A stretch of DNA of 64,000 nucleotides from contig NZ_VFNX01000001.1 in the NCBI RefSeq assembly GCF_006715785.1, positions 6,490,001 to 6,554,000 of the forward strand, given 5' to 3'. Position 1 is the stretch's first letter. Every line of letters begins with the position of its first letter. Positions 42,594 to 51,415 of this stretch are shown here, in pieces. Below the pieces are notes generated by a model, which was not told the origin of the DNA, did not search any database, and worked only from the letters and a program-made list of their open reading frames with translations. This DNA is from Streptomyces puniciscabiei (GTDB taxonomy: Bacteria > Actinomycetota > Actinomycetes > Streptomycetales > Streptomycetaceae). The translations under genes were made by a program, and so were the position numbers.

Positions 42594-44663
42594 GTGAGCA
42601 CTGCCGGCTCCCCGGGACGCGTCCAGCCCGCCCACCCGGGCGACCCTTCCCGCATCGGCCCCTACCGGATCATCGGCCGGCTCGGCGTCGGCGGCATGGG
42701 CACCGTGCACGCCGGTCTGACCGCCGACGGGCTGCGGGTCGCGGTCAAGGTGATCCATCCCGCGCAGGCCGAGGACCCCGAGTTCCGTGCCCGGTTCCGG
42801 CGCGAGGTGCAGCTGTCCACCCGGGTGCAGGGCCCCTGCCTGGTGCCGCTCCTCGCGGCCGATCCCGAGGCCACCGCGCCCTGGCTGGCGACGGCCTACG
42901 CCCCCGGCCCCACCCTCAGCCAGTACCTGACCGACCACGGCCCGCTCACCGGCGGGAACCTGTACGCCTTCGCGACCGGCACCGCCGAGGCGCTGGCCGC
43001 CATCCACGCGGCCGGTGTCGTGCACCGCGACATGAAGCCGCAGAACGTCATCCTCACCCCGGCCGGCCCGAGGGTCCTGGACTTCGGCATCGCCCGTGCC
43101 GCGGACGGCACCAGCGTGACCCGCACCGGGGTGATGACCGGCACTCCGGGCTGGATCAGCCCCGAGTACTACCGCACCAGCACCGCGGGGCCCGAGGGCG
43201 ACCTGTTCGCCTGGGGAGCGCTCGTCGCCCACGCGGCCACCGGGCGGCTGCCGTTCGGAGCCGGCGCCCCGGACGCGGTCGCCTTCCGGGTCATGTCCGG
43301 TGAACCCGACCTGGACGGGGTCCCCGAGGCGCTGCTCGGCCTCGTACGCAAAGCCCTCGCCAAGGCTCCCGCCGAGCGGCCGACCGCGGCCTCGGCGGCC
43401 GAGGAGTGTGCCCGGCTCCTCGCCGGCCAGGCCACCCAGGTCCTCGGCGGCGCAGCCGGGGCGGAGCCCACCATGGCCGGCGAACTGGTCACGGCCCGGT
43501 GGCACATACCCGCGCCGGACGACCCCACCTGGCACGCCCCGACACCCCCGTCCCGCAGGCGCACCCTGATCGCCGTCCTCGCCGCCGCGGCCGTGCTCGG
43601 CGCTGCCGCGGGCGGCGTCGTCGCGGTCGGCCGACAGGGGCACGGTGCCGCGGACGGCAAGGGCTCCCCGGGCCGCGCCACCGCGGCCCGGGCCGGCGCC
43701 TCCACCGGACCGCGCGCCGACGCGAGCCCGCACGGCAACACCCCCACCGGGACCCCGGACGAGGCCACGCAGTCACCGTCCGACCCACGCCGGATCCCCA
43801 TCCCCGTGGACCCGCTGGCCGGGGTGCCCGATCCCGCCTTCACCCGCGCCGGCGACGAGTCCGAGCCGACCTCCGACGAGTGGCGGGCCAGTGCCGTCGC
43901 GAGCACCCCGCAGGAGCGGGCCGTCGACCGGGCGGTCCGGGCCGAGGTGACGGACATGCTCGCCACCAAGGACATGGACTTCATGACGCCCACGGTCACC
44001 TTCGACAGGCGGGCCCAGACCGTCATGGTGACCGGCGGCCCGGTCTCCCAGATTCCCCCCGAGGACCAGGAAGTCTTCGCCCGGGCCGGGGAGATGGCCG
44101 CCTGCACCGCTCTGGCCCGCCGGCTGAAGGACGACCCGGCCACGTGGGCCTATGGCCGTTACGCCGTCGCCTGGAAGGACTACGACGGCGATCCCGAGGC
44201 GGAGATCCTCGGCTTCGGCGAGGCCACCGACGGATGTTTCCACCGGATCGCCGGGCAGTGGCAGGGCGGCGAGGAGGGCATCGCCACCGCCGGGATCCCG
44301 AGCAGTGACAGGGCCGAGATACGGGTCGCCGACGCCACCGACAAGGCCATCACGGCCGAGTGGAACTCCCGGATCGCCCAGGGGAACGGCCTCGCGCCGT
44401 TCGGCAGCGCCGACCCCATCGACCTGGGCTTCGACCCGGTGGAGAAGGCCGCCTATGTGTGGGCGCGGGACACCGACGAGGTCCTCGTGGGCCGGGCCCA
44501 GCGGTCGGACTTCCAGGACGCGGTGTCCAGGACCGTCTGCCCGAGGCTCACGGCCGAGTACCGGCGCAACCCTGCCTGGAACTACACCCGCTGGAGCGTC
44601 GCCGTCTACGAGGCCAACAGCCGCGTCCCCGAGTTCATCGGCTCGGGCGAGTGCCTGCCGTGA
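42594..44663 (+). CDS. Transmembrane Ser/Thr protein kinase with duplicated extracellular domain
   Basis: 689 residues. The kinase domain (about 22-278) has a glycine loop GRLGVGGMGTVHAG, catalytic lysine K52 in VAVKVI, HRDMKPQN (144-151), DFG (163-165) and the activation-loop end GTPGWISPE. One membrane helix spans about 324-346. After a Thr/Pro-rich spacer the outside part contains two related segments, each starting with a Cys, carrying a ...P..W.Y.RY/W.VA pattern and ending in GE...GC (nt 44103-44237 and 44538-44654). This looks like a disulfide-closed sensor repeat rather than the PASTA repeats of PknB. It is convergent with the next gene, with only 5 bp between stops. Confidence 0.9.
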   Translation: MSTAGSPGRVQPAHPGDPSRIGPYRIIGRLGVGGMGTVHAGLTADGLRVAVKVIHPAQAEDPEFRARFRREVQLSTRVQGPCLVPLLAADPEATAPWLATAYAPGPTLSQYLTDHGPLTGGNLYAFATGTAEALAAIHAAGVVHRDMKPQNVILTPAGPRVLDFGIARAADGTSVTRTGVMTGTPGWISPEYYRTSTAGPEGDLFAWGALVAHAATGRLPFGAGAPDAVAFRVMSGEPDLDGVPEALLGLVRKALAKAPAERPTAASAAEECARLLAGQATQVLGGAAGAEPTMAGELVTARWHIPAPDDPTWHAPTPPSRRRTLIAVLAAAAVLGAAAGGVVAVGRQGHGAADGKGSPGRATAARAGASTGPRADASPHGNTPTGTPDEATQSPSDPRRIPIPVDPLAGVPDPAFTRAGDESEPTSDEWRASAVASTPQERAVDRAVRAEVTDMLATKDMDFMTPTVTFDRRAQTVMVTGGPVSQIPPEDQEVFARAGEMAACTALARRLKDDPATWAYGRYAVAWKDYDGDPEAEILGFGEATDGCFHRIAGQWQGGEEGIATAGIPSSDRAEIRVADATDKAITAEWNSRIAQGNGLAPFGSADPIDLGFDPVEKAAYVWARDTDEVLVGRAQRSDFQDAVSRTVCPRLTAEYRRNPAWNYTRWSVAVYEANSRVPEFIGSGECLP

Positions 44664-44668
44664 CACCC

Positions 44669-46654
44669 CTACACCCTCGCCAGCACCTCCCGGCACGCGG
44701 TCAGCAGCGCCTCGTCCTCCGCGATGTGCCGCACACCGCCTCCGCCTGCCTGGGCCAAGTGGCGGCGGGGGGCGGCCAGTTCCGCTGCCGCCAGGTGCCG
44801 TAGCGGCGCGGCGGCCGGGCCCATCGTGGGCAGGCAGCGCGCGATCGCACGGCGGGTGTGCGGGTCCTGGGCCCAGGCCTGCTGGAACACCGGCAGAACC
44901 GGCTCCGGATCAGCGCTGATGTGCCACACCGCGCACGCCGCCGGTACCCGCTCCCCAGCGTGCCGCGACCGGGTCATGCGGTGCAGCGCGGGCAGCGCGG
45001 CGCGCGCGGCCGGACCCAGCCGGCCGAGCTGAACGGCGGCCGTGCGCCGGCTCGCCGGCTCTCCCTCGGTCAACTCCCGCAGCAGTACGGGGAGTACGAC
45101 GGAGGCGTCCCGCTGCGTCGACCAGAGTGCACCGGCCGCCGCGGCGGCGAGCCGGGTGCCGAGGAGCGCGCGGAGGGCCGGCACCGCCCGCGCGGTGGCG
45201 CCCAGTGCCTCCAGCGTTGCGATGACCCGGCCCGCGACAGCCTCGCCCCGCGCCCCGGGTTCGCCGAGGGCCCCCGGCAGCAGCCGCAGCACCTCCGGAA
45301 CGGCGTCCTCGTCCCCGATCGCGCCGACCGCCGCCAGCAGCGGGGCGGCGAGCCGGGCGGTGTCGGGAGAGGCCGGCGGGATCCGGCCGAGGTGGTGCCG
45401 CAGCGCGGGGGCGAGCGGGGCCGCGGCGGCGCCCAGGTGGGCCGCCTCGAAGCCCAGGTCCACCGGTGCGGCCGGTCCGGCCAGCAGGTGTGCCAGGGCC
45501 GGGACCGCCCGCGGATCGCCGCTCCTGGCCAGCGCCTTGAGCGGACCGCCCAGCGTGCAGGAGCCGCGCTCCACGCGGTGCGTCCACAGGTCGGGCCGGG
45601 CATACACCAGGGCGTACAGGTCGTCCGCTGCGGGTGCGGCCAGCGCGAACAGCTCCGCCAGCACGGCGACCGCCGCCTCCGGCAACCAGTCCTGCTCCGC
45701 GTCCAGTTGGGCACCGAGCAGCCGGACCGTGCCGCCGTGGTCGCCGCGCCAGCCGCGCAGCAGCGCCGCCGCCATCCACACGCCGTGGCACCGGACCACC
45801 GGGTCCGGGCCGGTCAACTGCCCGCCGAGGAGCGCGATCCGGTCATCCACGCGGTCGCCCAGCGCCGTGTGCAGGGTGCGCAGCAGCCGGGCGCCCTCCT
45901 CGTCGGACGGGCGCAGCCGCCATATCCGCCCGACCAGGGAGTCGGCGACGCGGGGCTCGCAGACCCGGGCGCGGTGCGCGGAGCGCTCCCGCAGCAGCCG
46001 GACCGCCGTCGGCACCAGGTCGGCGGGCAGCCGGGCGGGCGCGACCAGTGCGAGCTGACCGAGTGCGGCGAGCCGCAGCCCCGGGGCGTACGGCGGCGCG
46101 CTCAGTTCGGCCAGGAGGTCCACCGCGGCGTCGGCGTGCGCGGGGTGCCGGCGGACGAACAGGGCGAGTGCCTCCGGGAGGGCGAGCAGGACCCGGTCGT
46201 CCCGCTCCGCCCGCAGCCGCTGCCGTAACAGGTCCAGGACCCGGGCCGGCGCGGGCAGGAAGTGCACCAGGGCGGGGGCGGTCGCCCGGCGCACCGCGGG
46301 GTCCGGGTCCCCGACGAGACGGACGAACACCTCGGCACCCGCGCACACGGCCTCCCGTGCGCGTGCGTCCCCGTCCGTGCTCTCCGCGCCGATGCCGACC
46401 AGCAGTTCCACGATGCCGCCCCGGTCCGGCACCTCCTCGCGGGCCACGAGCGAGAGCAGGAACGGGACGCAGGCCAGCGTCGAGTCGTACACACACCCCT
46501 GGGGGTGCAGCGCGCCGTACATCCCGTCGAGCGCGGTCGCACGCTCGGCGGCGTCCGCGGACGCCAGCGCCCGTAACCAGCCGGGCACGTCCTGCGCGCT
46601 GCCGTGGGCGTGCCGCAGCGAGGCCCAGTCGACCTCGTCGATCCCCGTGAACAC
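44669..46654 (-). CDS. HEAT-repeat protein
   Basis: 661 residues of almost continuous alpha-helical repeats, rich in Ala/Leu/Arg with recurring D-P-x-V-R-R, A-x-P-A-L and L-G-x-x patterns (for example DPDPAVRRATAPALVHFL and PASRRTAAVQLGRLGPAARA). HEAT repeats act as protein-binding scaffolds. The sequence has no signal peptide, no membrane helix and no catalytic motif. Start at GTG 46654: GGGAGG lies 5 nt upstream, and the frame upstream is open but not protein-like. Its 3' end faces the kinase gene; a functional link is possible but not shown. Confidence 0.85.
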   Translation of the reverse strand: MFTGIDEVDWASLRHAHGSAQDVPGWLRALASADAAERATALDGMYGALHPQGCVYDSTLACVPFLLSLVAREEVPDRGGIVELLVGIGAESTDGDARAREAVCAGAEVFVRLVGDPDPAVRRATAPALVHFLPAPARVLDLLRQRLRAERDDRVLLALPEALALFVRRHPAHADAAVDLLAELSAPPYAPGLRLAALGQLALVAPARLPADLVPTAVRLLRERSAHRARVCEPRVADSLVGRIWRLRPSDEEGARLLRTLHTALGDRVDDRIALLGGQLTGPDPVVRCHGVWMAAALLRGWRGDHGGTVRLLGAQLDAEQDWLPEAAVAVLAELFALAAPAADDLYALVYARPDLWTHRVERGSCTLGGPLKALARSGDPRAVPALAHLLAGPAAPVDLGFEAAHLGAAAAPLAPALRHHLGRIPPASPDTARLAAPLLAAVGAIGDEDAVPEVLRLLPGALGEPGARGEAVAGRVIATLEALGATARAVPALRALLGTRLAAAAAGALWSTQRDASVVLPVLLRELTEGEPASRRTAAVQLGRLGPAARAALPALHRMTRSRHAGERVPAACAVWHISADPEPVLPVFQQAWAQDPHTRRAIARCLPTMGPAAAPLRHLAAAELAAPRRHLAQAGGGGVRHIAEDEALLTACREVLARV

Positions 46655-46821
46655 GTTGTCCTCCCCAGACGAGTGCCACCTGATCGCGAGTGTGCACCAC
46701 GGCACTGACAACGGTCCGGAGTTGCGTGCTGACTGTGTGCGATCCGTCGGCTGTCACCGGCCAGGGTGCGAGCCGCCCGCGGCCACCCGCCGGGGAGGAG
46801 CACCGGCGCCCGGGGGAGGAG

Positions 46822-48501
46822 TCAGTTCAGGCCGGGCAGGGCACGCTCGAGGATCGTGTCGAGGTCGGTCCCGGAGCGCAGCGTGCCGAATGCGTGCCCC
46901 CAGTCGCCGCCCAGCCGGCTCGCGCAGAAGGCGTCCGCGACCGGGTGCGGGGCGTGCCGTACCAGCAGGGAGGCCTGGAGGGCGAGCGCCATCCGCTCGA
47001 CCAGTCGGCGGGCGCCCACCTGGTCCGTTTCGGCCAGCTGGTCCTTGATCGCGGCCACCGCCGCGTCCAGGCGGGCGTCCGCCCCGCGCGCGAGGCCGAG
47101 CTCGGCGAACAGGGCCTCGGCGGTGTCCGGTTCGCGGCCGAGGGCGCGCAGCACGTCAAGCGCGTTGACATTGCCCGAGCCCTCCCAGATCGACAGCAGT
47201 GGGGCCTCCCGGTAGTGCCGCGGCATGCCGGAGTCCTCGACATAGCCGTTGCCGCCCAGGCACTCCAGCGCCTCCGCGGTGAACGCCGGGCCCCGCTTGG
47301 TGACCCAGTACTTGCCGACGGCGGTGGCGATCCGCCGGAAGGCACGCTCCCCGGCGTCCCCGCGCACCGCGCGGTCGGCCGCGCCGGCCAGCCGCAGCGT
47401 GAGCGTCGTCGCCGCCTCCGACTCCAGCGCCAGGTCGGCCAGGACGTTGCGCATCAGCGGCTGCTCGATCAGCCGGGCCCCGAACGCGCTGCGGTGCCGG
47501 GCGTGATGCCCCGCCTCGACAAGCGTCTTGCGCATCAGGGTCGCCGAGGACATCACACAGTCCAGCCGGGTGCAGTTGACCATCTCGATGATGGTCTTCA
47601 CCCCGCGCCCCTCCGGCCCGACGAGCCAGGCCACCGTGCCGTCGAACTCCGGCTCCGAGGACGCGTTGGAGCGGTTGCCCAGCTTGTCCTTCAGCCGCTG
47701 GATGCGGAAGGTGTTGCGGCTGCCGTCCGGCAGCACACGCGGCACCAGGAAACACGACAGCCCGCCCGGAGCCTGCGCGAGAACCAGGAAGACGTCGCAC
47801 ATCGGGGCCGACGTGAACCACTTGTGCCCGCGCAGCGTGTACACGCCGGGCTCCGCGGTGGGCGTGGCCGCGGTGGTGTTCGTCCGGACGTCCGACCCGC
47901 CCTGCTTCTCGGTCATGCCCATTCCCGCGAGCAGACCCGGCTTCTCCGTCGGCACGCGCAGCTGCGGGTCGTACTCCCGGCTGGTGAGCAGCGGTTCGTA
48001 GACCTTGGCCAGATCCGGCTGGGCGCGCAGTGCGGGCACGGCGGCGTACGTCATCGACGTCGGGCAGCCGTGCCCGGCCTCCGTGTGCCCCCACACCAGC
48101 CCGCCCGCGGTACGGGCCACATGGGCGCCGGGCCGCGCGTCCGCCCACGGGGCGCCGGCCAGGCCCTCGGCGACGGCCGTCCGCATCAGGCGGTGCCAGC
48201 TGGGATGGAACTCCACCTCGTCGACCCGGTGGCCGTAGCGGTCGTGGGTGCGCAGGACCGGCTCGTGCCGGTTCGCCAGTTCACCCCACTCCTGCGCCTC
48301 GGCGCTGCCGGCGCGCGCCCCCAGGCGCCGGATGTCGTCCTCGGCCCAGCCGGCGCCCTCCCGGCGCAGCCCCTCCAGCAGGGCCGCGTCGTCGGAGGCG
48401 TCGTAAGGGGCCGACGGCGGGGGCTGGTTGGTGACCTCGTGTGTGGCGTACTGCGGCTGAGGCTGCGGCTGCGCAGGCGACTGCGCGGGAATCGAGACCA
48501 T
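46822..48501 (-). CDS. AidB-like acyl-CoA dehydrogenase family flavoprotein
   Basis: 559 residues. An N-terminal helical domain precedes the acyl-CoA dehydrogenase fold: GMGMTEKQGGSDVRTNT (FAD/substrate loop), RGHKWFTSAPMCDVFLVLAQ, and the C-terminal block ECLGGNGYVEDSGMPRHYRE with EGSGNVNALDVLRAL. The large C-terminal helical domain and this block are typical of AidB, a flavoprotein linked to DNA protection against alkylation. Divergent from PaaX, as often seen in actinomycetes. Start: ATG 48501, or GTG 48516 in frame; both lie by the inverted repeat, so the transcript may be leaderless and the choice is uncertain. Confidence 0.88.
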   Translation of the reverse strand: MVSIPAQSPAQPQPQPQYATHEVTNQPPPSAPYDASDDAALLEGLRREGAGWAEDDIRRLGARAGSAEAQEWGELANRHEPVLRTHDRYGHRVDEVEFHPSWHRLMRTAVAEGLAGAPWADARPGAHVARTAGGLVWGHTEAGHGCPTSMTYAAVPALRAQPDLAKVYEPLLTSREYDPQLRVPTEKPGLLAGMGMTEKQGGSDVRTNTTAATPTAEPGVYTLRGHKWFTSAPMCDVFLVLAQAPGGLSCFLVPRVLPDGSRNTFRIQRLKDKLGNRSNASSEPEFDGTVAWLVGPEGRGVKTIIEMVNCTRLDCVMSSATLMRKTLVEAGHHARHRSAFGARLIEQPLMRNVLADLALESEAATTLTLRLAGAADRAVRGDAGERAFRRIATAVGKYWVTKRGPAFTAEALECLGGNGYVEDSGMPRHYREAPLLSIWEGSGNVNALDVLRALGREPDTAEALFAELGLARGADARLDAAVAAIKDQLAETDQVGARRLVERMALALQASLLVRHAPHPVADAFCASRLGGDWGHAFGTLRSGTDLDTILERALPGLN

Positions 48502-48508
48502 GGGAACA

Positions 48509-48546
48509 TGTTGCACTCTCGCTGCGGTCGTAGCAATGCTGCAACA
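48509..48546. promoter_or_regulatory. Inverted repeat between aidB-like gene and paaX (candidate PaaX operator)
   Basis: TGTTGCA (48509-48515) and TGCAACA (48540-48546) are perfect 7-bp arms whose centres lie 31 bp apart, about three helical turns. They flank the starts of both divergent genes. Confidence 0.65.
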
Positions 48547-48572
48547 AGGAGGTGCACGTACAGTACGCGTCC

Positions 48573-49331
48573 ATGCTCATGAACCCCTCGCCCGAGCCGG
48601 AGGAGGCAGGCCTGCGGCCGCTGTCCGCGCGGTCGGTCGTGCTGAGCCTGCTCCTCGGCGCGCACCCGGCGGAGCTGCCGGTGAAGGACCTGGTCCGGCT
48701 GGTGGAGCCCTTCGGTGTCGGCGGCTCCACGCTGCGGGCCGCGCTCAGCCGGATGGTCACCGCGGGGGACCTGCGCCGCACCGACGCCGTCTACCGGCTC
48801 AGCGACCGGCTGCTGGCGCGCCAGCGGCGCCAGGACGAGGCGCTGCGGCCGGGCACGCGCGCGTGGGACGGCGACTGGGAGATGGTGGTCATCACGGCGA
48901 CCGGCCGCGGCCCCGCCGAACGCGCCGAGCTGCGCACCCGGCTGGCCGCACTGCGCCTGGCGGAACTCCGCGAGGGCGTATGGCTGCGCCCGGCCAACCT
49001 CGACCGTCCCCTGCCGCACATGCTGGGCTCCGTCGCCCGGACGTACACCGCGCGCCCCGACGAGCCCGCGCACGACCTGGTCGCCCGCCTCTGGCCGCTG
49101 GACGCCTGGACGGCCACCGCGCGGACCCTGCTCGCCCGCACCGCGACCGCCCGGACCCCGGCGGACCGCCTCACCGCCTACGCCGCCGCCGTACGCCACC
49201 TGCTCACCGACCCCGTCCTGCCCCCCGGGCTCCTGCCCGCCGACTGGCCCGGGGAGACCCTGCGCGCGGCCTATGCCGGCTATCAGCGGGAGCTGGCCGC
49301 GTCGGTGGGGCGAAGGGAGCGCGCCGCATGA
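48573..49331 (+). CDS. PaaX family transcriptional regulator
   Basis: 252 residues, within the usual PaaX range. The N-terminal winged helix (about 20-85) reads SARSVVLSLLLGAHPAELPV, then VGGSTLRAALSRMVTAGDLR and TDAVYRLSDRLLARQRRQDE. The C-terminal PaaX domain (DGDWEMVVITATGRGPAERA, LREGVWLRPANLD, ARLWPLDAWTATARTL) follows. PaaX proteins repress aromatic-acid (phenylacetyl-CoA) catabolism genes; here the divergent AidB-like gene is the likely target. AAGGAGGTG at 48545 lies 20 nt before the ATG at 48573, too far for a normal start, so the start is uncertain (48552 GTG and 48579 ATG are alternatives). Confidence 0.88.
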   Translation: MLMNPSPEPEEAGLRPLSARSVVLSLLLGAHPAELPVKDLVRLVEPFGVGGSTLRAALSRMVTAGDLRRTDAVYRLSDRLLARQRRQDEALRPGTRAWDGDWEMVVITATGRGPAERAELRTRLAALRLAELREGVWLRPANLDRPLPHMLGSVARTYTARPDEPAHDLVARLWPLDAWTATARTLLARTATARTPADRLTAYAAAVRHLLTDPVLPPGLLPADWPGETLRAAYAGYQRELAASVGRRERAA

Positions 49332-49738
49332 CGGCCGTGGCCCTCGAACGGTTCCTGCGCGCCCGGTTCCAGGAGGAGGAACGGGTGGCCCGGGACGCGA
49401 TCGCCGGTGCGCCCGGGGCGGTCTGGGGCGTCATGGCCGACGAGATCGAGCAGGTGCTCACCTCCCAGGACGCCAGGACCACGCACACACCCATGGTGCA
49501 GTTCGGGGCGGAGGATCCCGTGAAGCTGCTCACCCATGTCGCCCGGCACGATCCGGCGCGGGTGCTGCGCGAACTCGAGGCGAAACAGGCGCTGTTGGCG
49601 GAGCACCGCACACGGGACGACGGCACGTGCCGCGCCTGCCGCGAGGCCGAGTGGCCCCGTTCACCGTGCACCACACTGCGCCTGCTCGCCGTGCCCTACA
49701 CCGACCACCCCGGATACGACGACTCCTGGCGCCCGTAG
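49328..49738 (+). CDS. DUF6221 family protein
   Basis: 136 residues. The family ending LLAVPYTDHPGYDDSWRP and the middle block THVARHDPARVLRELEAKQA are clear. A CRAC motif with a further cysteine (SPC) may bind a metal. The ATG at 49328 overlaps the paaX stop (ATGA), so its translation is coupled. The family is common in Streptomyces chromosomes and phages; its function is unknown. Coupling to paaX is unusual for it, in my experience. Confidence 0.82.
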   Translation: MTAVALERFLRARFQEEERVARDAIAGAPGAVWGVMADEIEQVLTSQDARTTHTPMVQFGAEDPVKLLTHVARHDPARVLRELEAKQALLAEHRTRDDGTCRACREAEWPRSPCTTLRLLAVPYTDHPGYDDSWRP

Positions 49739-50543
49739 GCCGCCGGTCGCCGACCTCGGCCGTGGGCGCGCCCCGGTGCCACCGTCACGCAGCGCTGTCG
49801 GTCGCCGCGCCGGTTCGGGCGGCGGGGACGTCGTACGGGAGCTCACCCGCCATCGCCGCCCGCCCGGCCGGTCGAAAGGCCCAGGCTGGTCCGTCCCTCC
49901 GCGACTATACGGCGCGCCATCCCGGTGTCCGACAGGTCGACGGCGTCCGCGGTCGCCACCGGGACAGGCCGTACCTGGCCCCTGCGGTGGCGGATGGGCC
50001 ACCGCCTGCTGTTCGACGGTCGGCGGTCGGCTTGATCCGGGGCTCGCAGACGATCACGACGGAGGCGGGCTGGAGGCTGAGCCCGACGCCCGCCGCCTGG
50101 ATCAGGGCTGAGCGGCACGGTCGTGGCCGCAGGGAGGGTCCGGGCGACGGTGAGGCGCCAACGGGCGCGCACCGGGTCTTCGTGGATGCGGTAGGTCACG
50201 GCTCGGTCGACGCGACGCTGGTGATCGACTTCGACGGCGCGGTGGGCGACCCCGCGGCACCGGACCGCTGCCGGCCGCCCTCCAGGCCGGCGACTGGCTG
50301 CATCTCGACCCCGAGGGGTACGGGTCCTCGCCTCGGCCGTGCCCGAGGGGCTGTTCCACGACAGGCCGCTGAGCCGCCCGGGAACGGGACGTCCGGGGCG
50401 GGGTGCTCGCGCGGCGCGGGTGGCGCGGGCGCGGTGCCGGGCGTTCCCTGGATAGTGGACATCCCCGGGCGGGAAACGGGGATGACCAGCCCGGTGGCGG
50501 GCACTCGGTGGGGCACGCAAGAGGATCTCACCCGAGGAGAGTC
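49739..50543. other. 805-bp gap with decayed coding traces
   Basis: No intact gene is supported on either strand. The plus strand at 50170-50386 carries a broken protein (see separate entry). The minus strand near 49843-50010 ends in an open frame (SDTGMARRIVAEGRTSLGLS) without a recognisable rest. Confidence 0.55.
50170..50386 (+). pseudogene. Frameshifted remnant of an unrecognised protein
   Basis: Protein-like sequence continues across three frames: RVFVDAVGHGSVDATLVIDF up to about 50255, then AALQAGDWLHLDPEG up to about 50318, then VRVLASAVPEGLFHDRPLSR to about 50386. The joined text reads as one coherent alpha/beta protein end, so at least two frameshifts have occurred. I do not recognise the family. 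Confidence 0.5.
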
Positions 50544-51407
50544 ATGGCTGAGCAGAAGTCGTCGTCGGCCCTCACGGCGCCCCTGCGCGGCGCGGCCTCG
50601 GTACTGCGCAGGGTGCCCGGCGCCGGGATGGTGAGCAGGGCCGCGGAGGGAACCCTGGACAAGGTCGGCGCGGTCTCGCCCCGCGGGCGGCGCATCGCGG
50701 TGTACGCGGGGGCCGGAGTGCTCGGTGCCGCGGGCGTGGTGGAGTGGCCCGTGGCCCTCACCGGCGCGGCGGTGGCCTGGCTCACCCAGCCCCGGCCCGC
50801 ACATCCGGCGGACGGCGGGGGCGGGGGAGAGCACACCGTCGAACCCGCCCATGACCTCGCCACCGCCGCCCTCAGGTCCGGCCACGGCAGCGGGGCCCGG
50901 GCCCCCGCCCCGGGTGGCGCGGCGTCGGCGGGAGCGAGGGACCCGGGCGGTCGCGGCGCGGGGGTCGCGGAGGCCGCCGAGACCACCGGCGAAGCCTGGG
51001 ACGCCGGCGCCGCGGAGGCCGGGGTCGAGGCGGCGGGCGCCGCCGAGGCTGCCGCGGCGGAGAGCCCGCCCCCCGGTGGCACCGGAACACACGGAAGCGG
51101 CCGGGCAGCCGGCAGCGCGACAGCGTCACGGACCGGCCGGGAAGGCGGCGGCACCGCGACTCCCGGCAGCGCGACGGAGTCCCCGGCCGCCCGGGCGACC
51201 GGCGGCCTCGGGACGTCCGGCGACACCGCCGCATCCCGGACCGGCCACACATCCGGCGGGGGCAAGGCGACCGGCAGCGCCAGAACAGCCGGAAGCCACG
51301 GGGCCACCGCCCGCACCCGGACCGCCCAAGGCGCCGAGAGCGCGGTGGGCAAGGCGTCCACCGGACGGCTCGGTCCCACGGCGCGGCCCGACCGCACCAC
51401 GCTCTGA
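50544..51407 (+). CDS. Membrane-associated low-complexity protein upstream of the P-type ATPase
   Basis: 287 residues. Residues 1-85 contain a weakly hydrophobic segment (IAVYAGAGVLGAAGVVEWPV, then ALTGAAVAWLTQ), which may be one or two membrane helices. From about 90 onward the chain is a Gly/Ala/Thr/Ser/Glu-rich disordered tail. The first part resembles small proteins that come before CtpI-type ATPases in Streptomyces, so it may be an accessory subunit. GAGGAGA just before ATG 50544 supports the start, and the ATPase begins 9 nt after the stop. Confidence 0.7.
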   Translation: MAEQKSSSALTAPLRGAASVLRRVPGAGMVSRAAEGTLDKVGAVSPRGRRIAVYAGAGVLGAAGVVEWPVALTGAAVAWLTQPRPAHPADGGGGGEHTVEPAHDLATAALRSGHGSGARAPAPGGAASAGARDPGGRGAGVAEAAETTGEAWDAGAAEAGVEAAGAAEAAAAESPPPGGTGTHGSGRAAGSATASRTGREGGGTATPGSATESPAARATGGLGTSGDTAASRTGHTSGGGKATGSARTAGSHGATARTRTAQGAESAVGKASTGRLGPTARPDRTTL

Positions 51408-51415
51408 GGAGGGCC

